DNA of 35,850 bases from Nocardioides sp. Its GTDB lineage: Bacteria; Actinomycetota; Actinomycetes; Propionibacteriales; Nocardioidaceae. A model generated the notes under the pieces. That model was not told the origin of the DNA and made no database searches. It worked only from the letters and a program-made list of their open reading frames with translations. Location: the NCBI RefSeq assembly GCF_030655615.1, contig NZ_JAURVJ010000191.1:1-35850 (forward strand), given 5' to 3'. The translations under genes were made by a program, and so were the position numbers. This document shows positions 10,152-18,013 of the stretch, in pieces (position 1 is the first letter of the stretch; each line of letters opens with the position of its first letter).

Positions 10152-10166
10152 AACGTCGGCGACGTT
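10152..10166. promoter_or_regulatory. 7-1-7 palindrome upstream of the secreted-protein gene
   Basis: AACGTCG, G, CGACGTT is a perfect 15-base palindrome ending 7 bases before ATG 10174, in the divergent gap with the crotonase gene. It may be an operator, but CG-rich palindromes of this size occur by chance in such DNA. Confidence 0.3.
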
Positions 10167-10173
10167 GGGGTCC

Positions 10174-11628
10174 ATGCCCCGTCTCGCGAAGCTCACGGTC
10201 CTGCCCGTCGTCGCCGCGGTCGTCCTCGCCGCACTGGCCGCCCCGCCCGGGGGCGCCGCGGTGTCGCGCGACGTCGAGCCCCGGGTCCCCGCGGCGGCCG
10301 CTGACCGCGGCGGCCCCGGCTCGTGGACCAAGGTGTCCACCGGTACGGGCAGCATCACGTTCAGCTCGAGCCTCCATCGCACGCCCGACGGCGTCCTGCA
10401 CGTCGTCTATCCCCGCGACGAGGGCACGACCGGGCAGATCGGCCACACCGCGATCCGCGCCAACGGCACCACCGCGCTCGCCAACCTCGTGCTGCCGACG
10501 TCCTGGTCGATCGTCGAGCCGACGCCGGTCGTCACGGCGGGTCCCTCGGGCGCCGGACTGCGCGTCGTCTTCGGCGGCCAGCAGACGACGTCGCCCGGGT
10601 TCTGGTCCGACGGCAAGATGTACACGCTGACCGCGCCGGCGTCCGGCACCCCGTGGGCCCTGCCGATGGAGACGGTCGGGCAGAGCGGAGCGGCCTACGC
10701 CAGCTATGGCACGGCGGCCACGACGCTGGCCGACGGCACCCCGGTCGCCGCCTATCCCCTCAACTCCTCGGTCACCTGGCACGTCGGGACCGGCACCGGC
10801 CCCGACCAGTCGTTCACCCACGCCGCCTGCTGCGTCTACGACCTGGCGATGGTGCGGTCGGGGAGCGAGGTCTACGTCGGCTACTACGCCAACGGCGGCA
10901 CCCCCGCGACCCAGGGCACCTTCGTCCGCCGCATCCACCCGACCCTCGGCCCGCTCCTCAAGGCCCCCGGCTCGAGCGTCGGGGACGCCTCGGTCCCCAC
11001 GGAGCGGGTGGCGCTGGCGGCCCGTGCCGGCGGCGGCGTCTACGCCGCCTACTGCGCGGGCTATCCCACCTGCACCGGCATCCGGCTCTGGAAGGTCGGC
11101 GCCAGCCGAGCGATCGCCGTGCCCGGCAGCCGGTACGCCGCCCGCATCGCCCTGGCCGCCGCGCCGGGCGGTCGGCTGTGGCTCAGCTGGGGCGACAACC
11201 TCCCGTCGGTCAAGGCCGTGCGCACCAACCCCGCCGCCACCCGACTCGGCATCCGGCGCGACGCCGGGGTCCCGCGCGGCCACCCGGCGATCTACGCGCT
11301 CGCGATGGAGGGGTCGACGGGTCGGGGCGACGTCGTCATCAACGTCGGTGACGGGTTCTGGCACACCCAGGTGCTGGCCGGGCTGACCCTGCAGGCGGCT
11401 CCGGCCCGCTGGCGCCACGGCACGGCCAAGCAGGTGAAGTTCACCGTGACCGACGCGGGCGACAAGGTCCGCGGCGCCCTGGTCAAGGTCGGCAGCCGGC
11501 GGTGCACCACCAGCGTCCAGGGCACCTGCCGGATCACCTTCCCCCGCACCGTCGGCGCCGGGCGTCCCACCGCTCGCGCGACCAAGGCCGGCTACGCACC
11601 GGGGACGAAGCGGCTCCGAGTGACCTGA
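10174..11628 (+). CDS. Secreted protein of unknown function with C-terminal Ig-like/carboxypeptidase-regulatory-type domain
   Basis: A 484-residue protein with a clear signal peptide: MPRLAK, then a hydrophobic stretch (LTVLPVVAAVVLAALAA) and small residues before a probable cleavage site near residues 25-35. The mature part (about 50-400) has repeated beta-rich segments with G-W/Y-D patterns and Cys pairs (AACCVY, YCAGYPTC), suggesting a beta-propeller-like fold. The last 75 residues (KQVKFTVTDAGDKVRGALVKVGSRRCTT and onwards) resemble a bacterial Ig-like or regulatory beta-sandwich domain with 'gain of value over precursor' logic (TKAGY). ATG 10174 is preferred over an in-frame TTG at 10165. 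I do not recognise a catalytic motif; a sialidase-like or binding protein at the cell surface is only a guess. Confidence 0.75.
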   Translation: MPRLAKLTVLPVVAAVVLAALAAPPGGAAVSRDVEPRVPAAAADRGGPGSWTKVSTGTGSITFSSSLHRTPDGVLHVVYPRDEGTTGQIGHTAIRANGTTALANLVLPTSWSIVEPTPVVTAGPSGAGLRVVFGGQQTTSPGFWSDGKMYTLTAPASGTPWALPMETVGQSGAAYASYGTAATTLADGTPVAAYPLNSSVTWHVGTGTGPDQSFTHAACCVYDLAMVRSGSEVYVGYYANGGTPATQGTFVRRIHPTLGPLLKAPGSSVGDASVPTERVALAARAGGGVYAAYCAGYPTCTGIRLWKVGASRAIAVPGSRYAARIALAAAPGGRLWLSWGDNLPSVKAVRTNPAATRLGIRRDAGVPRGHPAIYALAMEGSTGRGDVVINVGDGFWHTQVLAGLTLQAAPARWRHGTAKQVKFTVTDAGDKVRGALVKVGSRRCTTSVQGTCRITFPRTVGAGRPTARATKAGYAPGTKRLRVT

Positions 11629-11655
11629 GGCGCAGCCATGGGCCATGATCCGGCC

Positions 11656-13332
11656 ATGGCTCCCCCGCTGGCTCCCTCGCTGCGCGCACGTCTCGGCAGT
11701 CGCGTCGGTCGCGCCCGCTGGACCCTCAGCACCCTCACCCGCGCCGGGCTGGTCGCCCCGATCAGCCCGGCGGCCTACGCCCGGATGGGCCTGGCCGTAC
11801 GCCGCGGGGGCACCCACGCCCTGTCCGGCGTCGCGCTCTCGGCGGCCCGGGTGCCCGACGCACCGGCCGTCGTCGACGAGCGCGGGTCGATCACCTGGGC
11901 CGAGCTGCACGCGCAGGCCGACGCCGTCGCTGCGGCGTTCGCGACGATGGGACCCGGCGGCGGGCGGCCCACGACGATCGCGCTGCTGGTCCGCAACCAC
12001 CGTGGGTTCGTCGTCGCCCTGGCCGCCGCGACCCGGGTCGGTGCCGACACCCTGCTGCTCAACACCGGGTTCGCCGGTCCCCAGCTGGCCGAGGTCGTGG
12101 CCCGCGAGGGCATCGACGTCCTCGTCCACGACGAGGAGTTCGAGGGCATCGTCGCGGGGGTGCGCGAGGCGCAGCCGGACGCCCGCTACGTGCTCGCGTG
12201 GACGGACGCACCGGACGGCCCGGTCACCGACCGGCCCACGCTCGACGGCCTGGCCCACGGCCACGCCGGGCAGTCCGTCGCCCGGCCCGAGCGCTTCGGC
12301 CGGCTCGTGCTGCTGACGTCCGGCACCACCGGCACGCCCAAGGGCGCGGCCCGCCCGCCCGGCGGCGGCGCCGGCGACCTCTCGGCGGTGCTCGACCGGG
12401 TCCCGTGGCGCTACGGCGAGACGGTGGTCGTGGCGGCCCCGATGTTCCACGCGTGGGGGTTCGGGCAGCTCGTGATCGCCGCGGTGATGGGCTGCACGAT
12501 CGTCACCCGCCGCCGCTTCGACCCCGAGGCCACGCTGGCGGCCGTCGACGCCCACCGCGCGACCGGGCTGTCCGTCGTACCGGTGATGCTCGAGCGGATC
12601 GTCGACCTGCCCGACGAGGTGCTCGACCGCTACTCCTGCTCCACGCTGCGGTTCGTCACCGCCAGCGGCTCGCGGATGCGGCCCGACGCCGTCCTGGCGT
12701 TCATGGACCGCTTCGGCGACACCGTCTACAACAGCTACAACGCGACCGAGGCCGGCCAGATCGCGACGGCCGTCCCCGCCGACCTGCGCGTGGCCCCCGA
12801 CACCGCCGGCCGTCCCGTGGCCGGCACCGAGGTCCGCATCCTCGACGCCGAGGGCCGTGAGGTCCCCGCCGGAGAGATCGGCCAGCTGTGGGTGCGCAAC
12901 ACGACCCAGTTCGAGGGCTACACCTCCGGCGACTCCAAGTCGTTCCTCGAGGGCTTCATGGCCTCGGGCGACCTCGGTCGCCTCGACGAGGCCGGGCGCC
13001 TCTACGTGGTCGGGCGCGACGACGACATGATCGTGTCGGGCGGCGAGAACGTCTATCCGCTCGAGGTCGAGCAGTGCATCGACGCGATGGGGACCGTCCG
13101 CGAGGTCGTCGTGGTCGGCGTCGACGACGAGGCGTTCGGCCAGCGGCTGGCGGCCTACGTCGTCGCGGTCCCGGGCGCCTCACTGACCGTCGACGACGTC
13201 AAGGCCCACGTCAAGGCCGAGCTCGCCGGCTACAAGGTCCCGCGTCACGTCGTCTTCCTCGACGAGCTCCCGCGCAACGCCACCGGCAAGGTCGTCAAGC
13301 GGGACCTGCCGTCGTCCGGGGCCGCGGGCTAG
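11656..13332 (+). CDS. Acyl-CoA synthetase (AMP-forming, FadD-like)
   Basis: A 558-residue ANL-superfamily ligase that activates a carboxylic acid with ATP to the acyl-AMP and then the CoA thioester. The P-loop motif is LLTSGTTGTPKGA (about 219-231), the adenine-binding motif is YNSYNATEAGQ (358-368), SGGENVYP is at 461-468, and the C-terminal catalytic lysine is Lys545 in PRNATGK. The substrate is likely a fatty or steroid/terpenoid-type acid, given the neighbouring acyl-CoA dehydrogenase, crotonase and P450 genes. ATG 11656 is chosen because CATGAT lies 6 bases before it; ATG 11638 would add 6 residues. The stop codon TAG is also part of the next gene's -10 element. Confidence 0.9.
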   Translation: MAPPLAPSLRARLGSRVGRARWTLSTLTRAGLVAPISPAAYARMGLAVRRGGTHALSGVALSAARVPDAPAVVDERGSITWAELHAQADAVAAAFATMGPGGGRPTTIALLVRNHRGFVVALAAATRVGADTLLLNTGFAGPQLAEVVAREGIDVLVHDEEFEGIVAGVREAQPDARYVLAWTDAPDGPVTDRPTLDGLAHGHAGQSVARPERFGRLVLLTSGTTGTPKGAARPPGGGAGDLSAVLDRVPWRYGETVVVAAPMFHAWGFGQLVIAAVMGCTIVTRRRFDPEATLAAVDAHRATGLSVVPVMLERIVDLPDEVLDRYSCSTLRFVTASGSRMRPDAVLAFMDRFGDTVYNSYNATEAGQIATAVPADLRVAPDTAGRPVAGTEVRILDAEGREVPAGEIGQLWVRNTTQFEGYTSGDSKSFLEGFMASGDLGRLDEAGRLYVVGRDDDMIVSGGENVYPLEVEQCIDAMGTVREVVVVGVDDEAFGQRLAAYVVAVPGASLTVDDVKAHVKAELAGYKVPRHVVFLDELPRNATGKVVKRDLPSSGAAG

Positions 13333-13335
13333 CGT
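13330..13335 (+). promoter_or_regulatory. -10 element (TAGCGT) overlapping the upstream stop codon
   Basis: TAGCGT starts with the TAG stop codon of the acyl-CoA synthetase gene and is followed by 6 bases and ATG 13342. The acyl-CoA dehydrogenase gene can therefore be transcribed separately and without a leader. Confidence 0.55.
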
Positions 13336-13341
13336 GGGTCC

Positions 13342-14517
13342 ATGCCTGCACGGAGAGTCCTGGACAGCGACGAGCACGCCGACCTGCTGCGCCTGGTGCG
13401 CCAGATCGCGACCGAGGAGCTGCTGCCCCAGGTCGCGTCGGCCGAGGCCGACGAGGAGTTCCCCCGCGAGGTCTTCCGGATGCTCGGCAAGACCGGTCTG
13501 CTCGGCCTCCCCTACCCCGAGCAGTACGGCGGCAGCGCGCTGCCCTACGAGATCTACCTCCAGGTGCTCGAGGAGCTCGGGTCGGTCTGGGCGTCGGTCG
13601 GGGTCGGGGTCTCGGTCCACGCGCTGTCCTGCTTCGGTCTCGTCACCCGGGGCACCGAGGAGCAGCGCCAGGAGTGGCTGCCCGAGATGCTCGCCGGCGA
13701 CCTGCTCGGCGCCTACTGCCTGAGCGAGGCCCACGCCGGCTCCGACCCCGCCGCGATGCGCACGACGGCCAAGAGGGACGGCGACCACTACGTCCTCGAC
13801 GGCGCCAAGGCGTGGACCACCCACGGCGGCCAGGCCGACTTCTACAAGGTCATGGCCCGTACCTCCGACGACGGCGCGCGCGGCATCTCCTGCTTCCTGG
13901 TGCCCGGCGACGTCGACGGGCTGACCTCCGACCCGCCCGAGCGCAAGATGGGCCTGACCGGCTCGCACACCACGACGATGCGCTTCGACGGCGTCCGCAT
14001 CCCCGCCGACCGGCTGCTCGGCCACGAGGGCGACGGCCTCAAGATCGCCCTCGCGGGCCTCGACTCCGGGCGCCTCGGCATCGCCGCCGTCGCCACCGGC
14101 CTGGCCCAGGGGGCGCTCGATCACGCCCTGGCCTACGCCAAGGAACGCACCACCTTCGGCAAGCGGATCCTCGAGCACCAGGGCCTCGGCTTCATCCTTG
14201 CCGACATGGAGGCCGCCGTGCAGACCGCGCGGGCGACCATGCTGCACGCCGCCCGCCTCCGCGACGCCGGCCTGCCCTTCGGCCGCGAGGCCTCGATCGC
14301 CAAGCTCGTCGCGACCGACAACGCCATGAAGGTCACCACCGACGCGGTCCAGGTCCTCGGCGGCGCTGGCTACACCCGCGACTTCCCGGTCGAGCGCCAC
14401 ATGCGCGAGGCCAAGGTCATGCAGATCTTCGAGGGCACCAACCAGATCCAGCGTCTGGTCATCAGCCGCTCCCTCGACACGGGCGCCGGCGGCGCCGGCG
14501 AGATCACGCACGTGTGA
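13342..14517 (+). CDS. Acyl-CoA dehydrogenase
   Basis: A 391-residue FAD-dependent acyl-CoA dehydrogenase that introduces a trans-2 double bond into an acyl-CoA. The family order is complete: N-terminal helical domain, the AYCLSEAHAGSDPAAMRT segment for FAD/substrate binding (about 131-148), KMGLTGSHTTTMRFDGVRIP in the beta domain, RTTFGKRI, and QVLGGAGYTRDFPVERHMREAKVMQIFEGTNQIQ near the end with catalytic Glu364. It lies 9 bases after the acyl-CoA synthetase gene but also has its own predicted -10 element. The two genes together would start beta-oxidation of an acid. Electron transfer flavoprotein genes are not in the window. Confidence 0.93.
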   Translation: MPARRVLDSDEHADLLRLVRQIATEELLPQVASAEADEEFPREVFRMLGKTGLLGLPYPEQYGGSALPYEIYLQVLEELGSVWASVGVGVSVHALSCFGLVTRGTEEQRQEWLPEMLAGDLLGAYCLSEAHAGSDPAAMRTTAKRDGDHYVLDGAKAWTTHGGQADFYKVMARTSDDGARGISCFLVPGDVDGLTSDPPERKMGLTGSHTTTMRFDGVRIPADRLLGHEGDGLKIALAGLDSGRLGIAAVATGLAQGALDHALAYAKERTTFGKRILEHQGLGFILADMEAAVQTARATMLHAARLRDAGLPFGREASIAKLVATDNAMKVTTDAVQVLGGAGYTRDFPVERHMREAKVMQIFEGTNQIQRLVISRSLDTGAGGAGEITHV

Positions 14518-14548
14518 CGAGACGGTCGACCGGTTCCACCTAGCCAAC

Positions 14549-14583
14549 TGGACACCTGTCCAAGTAGCCTGGACAGGTGTCCA
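14549..14583. promoter_or_regulatory. Tandem operator: two TGGACA-NN-TGTCCA palindromes 21 bp apart
   Basis: TGGACACCTGTCCA (14549-14562) and TGGACAGGTGTCCA (14570-14583) are each inverted repeats of TGGACA/TGTCCA with a 2-base centre; start-to-start distance is exactly 21 bp, two helical turns. The second site covers the predicted transcription start and the GTG start codon of the P450 gene; the first covers the region between -35 and -10. This is typical for a TetR-family repressor binding as two dimers on one DNA face. The same half-sites occur at 29704-29717 and 31928-31941, and a related pair at 22367-22401. Confidence 0.75.
14565..14570 (+). promoter_or_regulatory. -10 element (TAGCCT) of the P450-LLM-kinase operon
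   Basis: TAGCCT lies between the two operator palindromes and is followed by GGACAG and the GTG start at 14577. The transcript is probably leaderless. Confidence 0.55.
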
Positions 14584-15731
14584 GCATCGACTACGACCCG
14601 ATGGACGTCGCGCTCGACGTGGCGCCCTACGACGTGTGGCGGCGGATGCGCGACGAGGCGCCCGTCTACCGCAACGACCGGCTCGGGTTCTACGCCCTCT
14701 CGCGCTACGACGACGTGGCGACGGCGCTGCGCGACACGACGACCTACAGCTCGGCGCACGGCAACGTCCTGGAGTTCCTGTCCGAGCGGGAGATGCAGTC
14801 CGGGATGATGATCCTGACCGACCCGCCGGCGCACACCCGGCTGCGGTCGCAGGTCGCGCGGGTGTTCACGGTGCGGCGGACGTCGGCGCTCGAGGCCGAC
14901 GTCGCGGCCATCTGCGACGAGCTCCTCGAGCGCTGGACGCCGGGCGAGGACTTCGACCTGGTGCAGGACTTCGGCGCCCTCGTGCCGTCGATGGTGATGA
15001 CGCGGCTGCTCGGCGTGCCCGAGGAGGACCGCGAGCCGGTCCGCAAGATCATCGACACGATGTTCCACGTGCTGCCCGACGTCGGGATGTTCAACGACGT
15101 CGCCGGCGCCGCGATGGGCGAGCTCGACCGCTACCTCGCGGGGCTGCTCGCACGCCGGGCCGCCGACCCCGGCGACGACCTGCTGTCCGGGCTCGTCCGG
15201 TCCGACCTGACCCGCCGCGAGTGCGTCGAGTTCGCGATGCTGCTGGCCACCGCCGGCACCGAGACCGTCGGCCGGCTGCTCGGCTGGGCCGCCGTCCTGC
15301 TCGACCAGCACCCCGACCAGCGCGCCGCGCTCGCCGCCGACCCGTCGCTCGTGCCCGCCGCCGTCGAGGAGCTGCTGCGCTACGAGGGCCCCTCACCCGT
15401 GCAGGGCCGCTGGACCAAGCAGCCCGTCACCCTGCACGGCACGACGATCCCGGCCGGGTCCAAGGTGCTGCTGCTGACGTCGTCGGCGGGTCGTGATGAG
15501 CGCAAGTACGCCGAGGCCGACCGGTTCGACGTACGCCGCTCGATCGACCACCACGTCTCGTTCGGCTACGGCGTCCACTTCTGCCTGGGCGCCGCGCTGG
15601 CCCGGCTCGAGAGCCGGGTCGCGCTCACCAAGATGCTCGCGCACCACCCCGACTGGGTGGTCGACCACGAGCGCTCGGTGCGGGCGCACACGTCCACCGT
15701 CCGCGGGTGGGAGCACGTCCTTGTCCACTGA
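14577..15731 (+). CDS. Cytochrome P450
   Basis: A 384-residue bacterial class I P450 monooxygenase. The I-helix oxygen-activation motif is AGTET (226-230), the ExxR motif is in VEELLRYEG, and the heme-binding loop is FGYGVHFCLGAALAR with Cys336 as heme ligand. The substrate is unknown; the start MSSIDYDPMDVALDVAPYDVWRRMRDEAPVYRN is typical of actinobacterial families such as CYP125/CYP142 relatives or CYP123-like enzymes, but I cannot name the family. GTG 14577 is within the operator and 6 bases after TAGCCT, so it is likely both transcription and translation start; ATG 14601 is the alternative. It begins a three-gene operon and is presumably repressed at 14549-14583. Electrons could come from the ferredoxin at 26896-27099. 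Confidence 0.92.
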   Translation: MSSIDYDPMDVALDVAPYDVWRRMRDEAPVYRNDRLGFYALSRYDDVATALRDTTTYSSAHGNVLEFLSEREMQSGMMILTDPPAHTRLRSQVARVFTVRRTSALEADVAAICDELLERWTPGEDFDLVQDFGALVPSMVMTRLLGVPEEDREPVRKIIDTMFHVLPDVGMFNDVAGAAMGELDRYLAGLLARRAADPGDDLLSGLVRSDLTRRECVEFAMLLATAGTETVGRLLGWAAVLLDQHPDQRAALAADPSLVPAAVEELLRYEGPSPVQGRWTKQPVTLHGTTIPAGSKVLLLTSSAGRDERKYAEADRFDVRRSIDHHVSFGYGVHFCLGAALARLESRVALTKMLAHHPDWVVDHERSVRAHTSTVRGWEHVLVH

Positions 15732-16830
15732 CGCGCCTCTTGTCAGCACGACCGGAGCCCTGACGGAGCTGGGCTTCTACGGGCTCGCGGGCCACTCCTC
15801 GTCGCCGCGCGACCTGCTCGACGAGGTCCGCCTCGGCGAGGAGCTCGGGCTGGGCAGCGTGTTCCTCTCCGAGCGCTTCAACGTCAAGGACGCGGCGGTG
15901 ATGGCGGGCGCCGCGGTCGCCGCGAGCACCGCTCTCGGAGTGGGCACCGCCGCCACCAACCACTCGACCCGGCACCCCCTGGTCACCGCGACGATGGCGA
16001 CGACGCTGCACCGGATGTCGGGCGGGCGTTACGCGTTCGGGCTCGGTCGCGGGTTCGACCTGCTCTTCGACGTGATGGGCGTCCCGCGCACGACGTCGGC
16101 CCAGATCGAGGACGCGATCGGCATCTACCGGCGACTGTGGCACGGCGAGGCGTTCGGCCACGACGGGCCGGCCGGCACCTACCCCTACCTCAGCCAGGAC
16201 AGCTCGTTCGACGAGGACATCCCGGTGATGCTGATGGCCATCGGCGACCGGTCGCTCGAGCTCGCCGGCCGCGTGGCCGACGCCGTCGTCCTCCACACCT
16301 TCCTCACCGACGAGACCCTCGCGCGCTCGGTCGGCGTCGTGCGCCGGGCCGCCGAGGAGGCCGGCCGCGACCCGGCCTCTGTGCGGGTGTGGGCGGTGCT
16401 CGGGACGGTCGAGGACTCGATCCCCGAGGAGCAGCGGCTGCGCAAGGTCGTCGGCCGGCTGGCGACCTACCTCACCGGTTACGGCCAGGTGCTGGTCAGG
16501 GCCAACGGCTGGGACCTCGCCGACTACGAGCGCTTCCGCGCCGATCCGCTGGTGCAGGGCTACCCGGGCGCGTTCGACGCGATCGGCACGACCGACGAGC
16601 TGCGACACCTCGCCGAGGTGCTGCCCGACGAGTGGCTCGCCGCGGTCGCGGCCGGCTCGGCCGAGCAGTGCGCCCGGCGGGTCGTCGACCAGCTCGATGC
16701 GGGCGCCGACAGCGTGATCCTGCACGGCGCGACGCCGACCGAGCTGGCGCCGGTCGTCGCGGCCTACCGGTCGATCCGGCCGTCCGGCCCGGGTGTGCTT
16801 CCGGCCAACCCGGGGTGGGCGGCGCGATGA
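15721..16830 (+). CDS. LLM-class (luciferase-like) oxidoreductase, probably F420-dependent
   Basis: A 369-residue TIM-barrel protein of the luciferase-like monooxygenase class. The N-terminus ELGFYGLAGHSSSPRDLLDEVRLGEELGLGSVFLSERFN and the central ATNHSTRHPLVTATMATTLHRMSGGRYAFGLGRG are typical of a mycobacterial-type F420-dependent subgroup. Members transfer hydride from reduced F420 or act on alcohols and ketones; the substrate is unknown. I chose TTG 15721, which lies inside the end of the P450 gene (11-base overlap) and has GGGAG 7 bases before it; the frame is open much further upstream, but that part is the antisense-like shadow of the P450 gene. The start of the next gene overlaps its stop (ATGA). 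Confidence 0.87.
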   Translation: MSTDAPLVSTTGALTELGFYGLAGHSSSPRDLLDEVRLGEELGLGSVFLSERFNVKDAAVMAGAAVAASTALGVGTAATNHSTRHPLVTATMATTLHRMSGGRYAFGLGRGFDLLFDVMGVPRTTSAQIEDAIGIYRRLWHGEAFGHDGPAGTYPYLSQDSSFDEDIPVMLMAIGDRSLELAGRVADAVVLHTFLTDETLARSVGVVRRAAEEAGRDPASVRVWAVLGTVEDSIPEEQRLRKVVGRLATYLTGYGQVLVRANGWDLADYERFRADPLVQGYPGAFDAIGTTDELRHLAEVLPDEWLAAVAAGSAEQCARRVVDQLDAGADSVILHGATPTELAPVVAAYRSIRPSGPGVLPANPGWAAR

Positions 16831-17861
16831 CGGTCGTGGGGGTCGAGTCCCTGACGCCGGAGTGGCTGTCGTCGGCGCTCGGCGGCCACGTCGACGCGGT
16901 GTCGGTCAGCCAGGTGGGCACCGGGCAGATGGGCGAGTGCTACCGGCTCGCGCTCACCGGCGACGGGGTGCCCGTGAGCGTGCTCGCCAAGCTCGGTGCG
17001 GCCGACCCCGCGGCGCGGGCCATCGTCGGCGGCGCCTACCGCGGCGAGGTGCGGTTCTACGCCGAGGTCGCGCCCACGGTGGCGATCCGGGTGCCGGACT
17101 GCCTCCACGCGGCCTACGACGACGACACCGCCCAGGTCGTGCTGCTGCTCGAGGACCTCGCCGCCTTCGAGCAGGGCGACCAGCTCGCCGGCTGCTCCCC
17201 CGCCGCCGCCCACGACGCCGCCGCCAACCTGGCCGGGCTGCACGGCCCCCGCTGGTGCGACCCCACCCTGCTCGAGCTCGACACCATGAAGCTCAACCAG
17301 CAGGAGGACGCCGACCTGCTGGCCGAGTTCTACGGCTCCGCCGTCGACCTCTACCTGTCCGACGCGGGCGTGGGCCTGTCCGCCGAGGACCGGGCGACGC
17401 TGGCCGCCACCGTGCCGGTCGCGGGCGACTGGCTCCTCGCCCGCGCCGACCGGTTCGCGCTGGTGCACGGCGACTACCGGCTCGACAACCTGATGTTCCG
17501 CCGCGACGGCGAGCCCGGCTGCGTGGCCGTCGACTGGCAGACGACCTCGCTGGCCCCGCCCGTCCGCGACCTGGGCTTCCTGCTCGGCACCGGCCTCACC
17601 CCCGCGCTGCGCCGGGAGCACGAACGAGCCGTCGTGGCGACGTACCACTCGTCGCTGCTGGGGTTCGGGGTCGCCGACTACGAGCTCGACGAGTGCTGGC
17701 TCGACTACCGCGTGTCGATGCTGCAGGGGCCGCTGATCGCGGTCTTCGGCTACGTCTACACCGGACGCACCGAGCGCGGCGACCGGATGTTCGCGACGAT
17801 GGTCGAGCGGTCGTGCGCCGCGATCCGCGACCTGGAGACGCTGGCCCTGGTTCGTCCCTGA
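16827..17861 (+). CDS. Phosphotransferase family protein (aminoglycoside/ecdysteroid-kinase-like)
   Basis: A 344-residue protein kinase-fold small-molecule kinase. It contains the phosphotransferase loop HGDYRLDNLMF (catalytic Asp216, metal-binding Asn221) and the following VDWQ (Asp236), together with an N-terminal lobe with an acid segment LLLEDLAAFEQGDQLAGCS resembling the ecdysteroid-kinase-like (EcKL) and actinobacterial phosphotransferases. It probably phosphorylates a hydroxyl group of a small hydrophobic molecule. Its ATG overlaps the LLM stop by 4 bases, so it is the last gene of the P450-LLM-kinase operon. A pathway in which the P450 hydroxylates and the kinase phosphorylates the new hydroxyl is attractive but inferred. 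Antibiotic resistance is the alternative reading and has less support from context. Confidence 0.87.
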   Translation: MTVVGVESLTPEWLSSALGGHVDAVSVSQVGTGQMGECYRLALTGDGVPVSVLAKLGAADPAARAIVGGAYRGEVRFYAEVAPTVAIRVPDCLHAAYDDDTAQVVLLLEDLAAFEQGDQLAGCSPAAAHDAAANLAGLHGPRWCDPTLLELDTMKLNQQEDADLLAEFYGSAVDLYLSDAGVGLSAEDRATLAATVPVAGDWLLARADRFALVHGDYRLDNLMFRRDGEPGCVAVDWQTTSLAPPVRDLGFLLGTGLTPALRREHERAVVATYHSSLLGFGVADYELDECWLDYRVSMLQGPLIAVFGYVYTGRTERGDRMFATMVERSCAAIRDLETLALVRP

Positions 17862-17924
17862 GGTTGCGCTGGCGACCGTCTCGCGACCATCGCGCGCGCG
17901 GCGGCCTGTGGAACTGACCACGAG

Positions 17925-17961
17925 TCGTCCACAGGCATCGCTCTGAGAAGGGTTGTCCACA
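17925..17961. other. DnaA-box-like sequences in the gap before the HNH gene
   Basis: TTGTCCACA at 17953-17961 equals the DnaA box consensus of high-GC actinobacteria, and TCGTCCACA at 17925-17933 differs by one base. They lie in the 152-base gap between the phosphotransferase and the HNH gene, along with CCTGTGGAA at 17905-17913. No dnaA, dnaN or AT-rich region is near, so this is not oriC. The rest of the gap holds nothing I can recognise except a TCGGAT hexamer before ATG 18014. Confidence 0.35.
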
Positions 17962-18013
17962 GCTCTGGCGCTGAGGCGGGGTCCCCGTCGGCACCTGGTG
18001 GTCGGATCGGTCC

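Noticed and set aside
16827..17861. Aminoglycoside resistance kinase
   Set aside because: It has the kinase motifs, but the operon with P450 and LLM oxidoreductase points to catabolism or modification of a hydrophobic compound. Only the superfamily is claimed.
17925..17961. Replication origin from the DnaA-box-like sites
   Set aside because: Only one exact and one near-exact box, no AT-rich region, no dnaA/dnaN genes. Kept only as a low-confidence site.
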